Assembly: GCA_964428935.1 (NCBI GenBank)
Contig: CAYSAG010000268.1
Coordinates: forward strand, 1 to 7,251
Length of the DNA stretch: 7,251 nucleotides
Source: JAADHY01 sp964428935
Lineage (GTDB): Bacteria > Planctomycetota > Planctomycetia > Planctomycetales > Planctomycetaceae
Reading direction: 5' to 3'
Below the pieces are notes generated by a model, which had not been told where the DNA came from, did not search any database, and saw only the letters and a list, made by a program, of their open reading frames with translations. Made by a program: the position numbers and the translations under genes. Below are positions 6,011 to 7,251 of the stretch, in pieces; the first letter of the stretch is position 1, and every line of letters starts with the position of its first letter.

Positions 6011-6045
6011 AACAAAAAGCCGCTGGCCGGTGGAGGCAGCGGCTT
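6011..6045 (-). terminator. Intrinsic terminator of the OmpA-like lipoprotein gene
   Basis: Read on the minus strand, AAGCCGCTG (6045-6037) pairs perfectly with CAGCGGCTT (6025-6017) around an 11-base loop. It is followed by a T-rich tail, TTTTTGTTGT (ending at 6009). The hairpin starts 67 bases after the stop codon at 6113. This is the only textbook intrinsic terminator I found in the window, and it separates this gene from the SH3-domain gene. Confidence 0.85.
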
Positions 6046-6112
6046 GAAGGAAGAAAGGAGGCGGGCTGGCAGTGCTTCGGAGCAAAGCTCCGTTCAGTCG
6101 CGGCTCGTTGTT

Positions 6113-6928
6113 TCAGTTGCGGCTGGTTGCCGGGTCCCAGCCGGCCACCGCGGCGTCGGGAGCCAGGACGAAGATTTCGACCCGCCGGTTCTTGGCTCGC
6201 GACTCTTCGTCGACGTTCGGCACCAACGGGTGGTGCGGTCCGTAGCCGGCCACGCCCATTCGGGCGTCGTCGACGCCGAACTTCTGCAGGGCCATTCGCA
6301 CCGCGTGAGCTCGGTTGGTCGACAGGTGCCCGTTGGTCGGGTGCTTCCGTTTGGTCGACGGCTTGACAATGGGCCGGTCGTCGGTGTGTCCGACAATGAG
6401 CAGGTTGAGCATTTTGGCGTCGCCTTGGTTAATCAGCTTGGCGAACTCACGCAGCACGGGCAGAGCTTCCGGCTTCAGCTCGGCGCTGCCCGAGTCGAAC
6501 AGAATGTCGGCCTTGAACTTACTGACGCCTGTGACCGGGTCAAACTCGAATTCGGGAAACCGCTTGGCCAGCTCTTCGAACCGTCGAGTCGACTCGGCCG
6601 ACATGGGGTTCTTGCTGTTCAGCAAGCTGACGTAGCGCTGGTGCAACTGCGACCGCTCGGCCAGCAAGTTCTCCAGCCGCTTCTTGGTCACTTCCAGCTC
6701 GCTCTGCAGTTGCTGCGCGCGCTGAGCACACTGCTCTTTTTCCGCTTGCAGCGTTTCGGCCAACTGTCTGGCCTGTTGGGCCTCGAGAGCCAGTTGCTTG
6801 TTTTGTTGGTAAAGCTGCCAGGCGCGGAGCTGACTTTGACGGAGAAGCTGAGGCGAGGCGGCACAGCCGCCGGCCACCAACACGGCGACGGCCAGCGCGA
6901 CGAAACGTCCGCACTGCAAGACCCGCAT
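6113..6928 (-). CDS. OmpA/MotB-family peptidoglycan-binding lipoprotein with coiled coil
   Basis: A 271-residue lipoprotein predicted to tie the outer membrane or envelope to peptidoglycan. The signal sequence ends in VAGGC with lipidated Cys22; residue 23 is Ala, with no Asp inner-membrane retention signal. Residues about 30-105 are Gln/Glu/Leu/Arg-rich and predicted coiled coil. The OmpA C-like domain spans about 136-256: ILFDSGSAEL (142-151), GHTDDRPI (180-187), LSTNRAHAV (202-210), GYG (228-230) and AKNRRVEI (245-252). The TDD and NRR residues match positions that bind diaminopimelate in OmpA and MotB, and the wording is closer to MotB than to Pal. No MotA-like or Tol partner is in the window, so a stator role is not supported. 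The ATG at 6928 is chosen because GGAG lies 7 bases upstream and the lipobox then falls at the right distance; a longer frame from 7012 is rejected. It has its own terminator downstream. Confidence 0.92.
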   Translation of the reverse strand: MRVLQCGRFVALAVAVLVAGGCAASPQLLRQSQLRAWQLYQQNKQLALEAQQARQLAETLQAEKEQCAQRAQQLQSELEVTKKRLENLLAERSQLHQRYVSLLNSKNPMSAESTRRFEELAKRFPEFEFDPVTGVSKFKADILFDSGSAELKPEALPVLREFAKLINQGDAKMLNLLIVGHTDDRPIVKPSTKRKHPTNGHLSTNRAHAVRMALQKFGVDDARMGVAGYGPHHPLVPNVDEESRAKNRRVEIFVLAPDAAVAGWDPATSRN

Positions 6929-7050
6929 TCTGGCACTCCTTTCGTTTCCTTCGACCGGAAAAAAGCCTGCGACCGTGGCCCGCACGACGCACCGCGGTCC
7001 AAGAGCGCACATTCCGCCTCTTGCCGCTGAACTCGCGTCGTTGCAGGTCT

Positions 7051-7100
7051 GCTGGAGAGTGGAAAGGAACGTGTGGAGAGAGTGGTACGGGGTGAGGAAC
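7051..7100 (-). promoter_or_regulatory. C-rich, G-poor leader stretch (Rho-utilisation-like)
   Basis: In the minus-strand transcript these 50 bases contain 25 C and only 4 G, by direct count. C-over-G bubbles in unstructured RNA are where Rho loads. The stretch lies in the leader, between the hairpins at 7099-7125 and the start codon at 6928. The composition is observed; a regulatory role is inferred. Confidence 0.35.
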
Positions 7101-7125
7101 CCGGCGCGTCGAACCGGGTCGACGC
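7099..7125 (-). promoter_or_regulatory. Two mutually exclusive hairpins in the OmpA-like gene leader
   Basis: ACCCGG 7099-7104 can pair with CCGGGT 7114-7119. GCGTCGA 7106-7112 can pair with TCGACGC 7119-7125. Base 7119 is shared, and each stem occupies part of the other's loop, so only one can form fully. Such arrangements occur in attenuators, but there is no T run beside either stem. Confidence 0.35.
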
Positions 7126-7149
7126 AGCTCGGGGCGAAAAGGGAGCGGG

Positions 7150-7178
7150 ATTCTAGTCGGACGGCCCAACCGTGGCCA
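7150..7178 (-). promoter_or_regulatory. Candidate promoter of the OmpA-like gene
   Basis: On the minus strand TGGCCA (7178-7173) and TAGAAT (7155-7150) are separated by 17 bases. They match the sigma-70 consensus at 4 and 5 of 6 positions. The AT-rich inverted repeat at 7183-7197 lies just upstream, where an UP element or operator would be. Confidence 0.3.
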
Positions 7179-7251
7179 GAGGAATTTTGCGAAAATTTGG
7201 ACGTCGCCGCGGACTGGCCGACACGACCAAACGGGTGGCCGTCCAGCCGCC

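Larger units (their letters stand above)
6929..7251. other. Non-coding leader and upstream region of the OmpA-like gene
   Basis: No supported gene in 323 bases. In the sense of the OmpA-like gene it holds, in order: an AT-rich inverted repeat AATTTT-GCG-AAAATT (7183-7197), a possible promoter (7150-7178), two overlapping inverted repeats (7099-7125) and a C-rich, G-poor stretch (7051-7100). The rest is featureless to me. If the promoter is right, the leader would be about 215 bases. Confidence 0.5.

Noticed and set aside
5764..6015. 83-residue arginine-rich minus-strand frame upstream of the SH3 gene
   Set aside because: No ribosome site and no family resemblance. It overlaps the terminator flank and the candidate promoter.
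6113..6928. Flagellar stator protein MotB
   Set aside because: The peptidoglycan-binding motifs resemble MotB, but there is a lipobox instead of an N-terminal transmembrane helix with the proton-carrying Asp, and no motA is adjacent.
5822..7030. 402-residue plus-strand frame
   Set aside because: It is antisense to the OmpA-like lipoprotein gene, crosses its terminator hairpin, and has no domain of its own.

Overview
The window most resembles a Planctomycetota chromosome, probably the Pirellulales side. I judge this from gene content and from recalled similarity of the proteins to planctomycete families, not from a search. It is GC-rich. It holds a small WXG100-type protein, a two-SH3-domain envelope protein with a conserved C-terminal domain, a double pectate-lyase-like beta-helix protein and an OmpA/MotB-like lipoprotein. 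All five genes I accept lie on the minus strand, so they read right to left.

Layout in transcription order. The right edge (6929-7251) is a non-coding leader with a possible promoter, two alternative hairpins and a C-rich, G-poor stretch. It leads into an OmpA-family lipoprotein gene (6113-6928), which ends in a clear intrinsic terminator (6011-6045). A 460-base gap carries a candidate promoter with a dyad over its -35 box. It precedes the SH3-domain protein gene (3930-5648), which has a near-perfect Shine-Dalgarno. After a 308-base gap with a 21-base tandem repeat comes the large secreted beta-helix protein (1327-3621). A 438-base gap with several imperfect direct repeats precedes the WXG100-like gene (616-888), which is followed almost at once by a strong stem-loop. 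The left edge (1-237) is the start of an IS200/IS605-type Y1 (HUH) transposase, cut by the window. Its upstream flank is a dense run of hairpins.

The genes have gaps of about 280-460 bases and no overlaps, so they look like independent transcription units and not an operon. Three of the five proteins carry export signals (two Sec signal peptides and one lipobox), and the WXG100 protein belongs to a family exported by type VII systems. The theme is therefore cell envelope and secretion, but nothing here shows that the genes work together.

I do not see a convincing new multi-gene system. The points most worth checking are the hairpin array next to the transposase, the orphan WXG100-like gene with an altered motif, the conserved C-terminal domain of the SH3 protein, and the leader of the OmpA-like gene.
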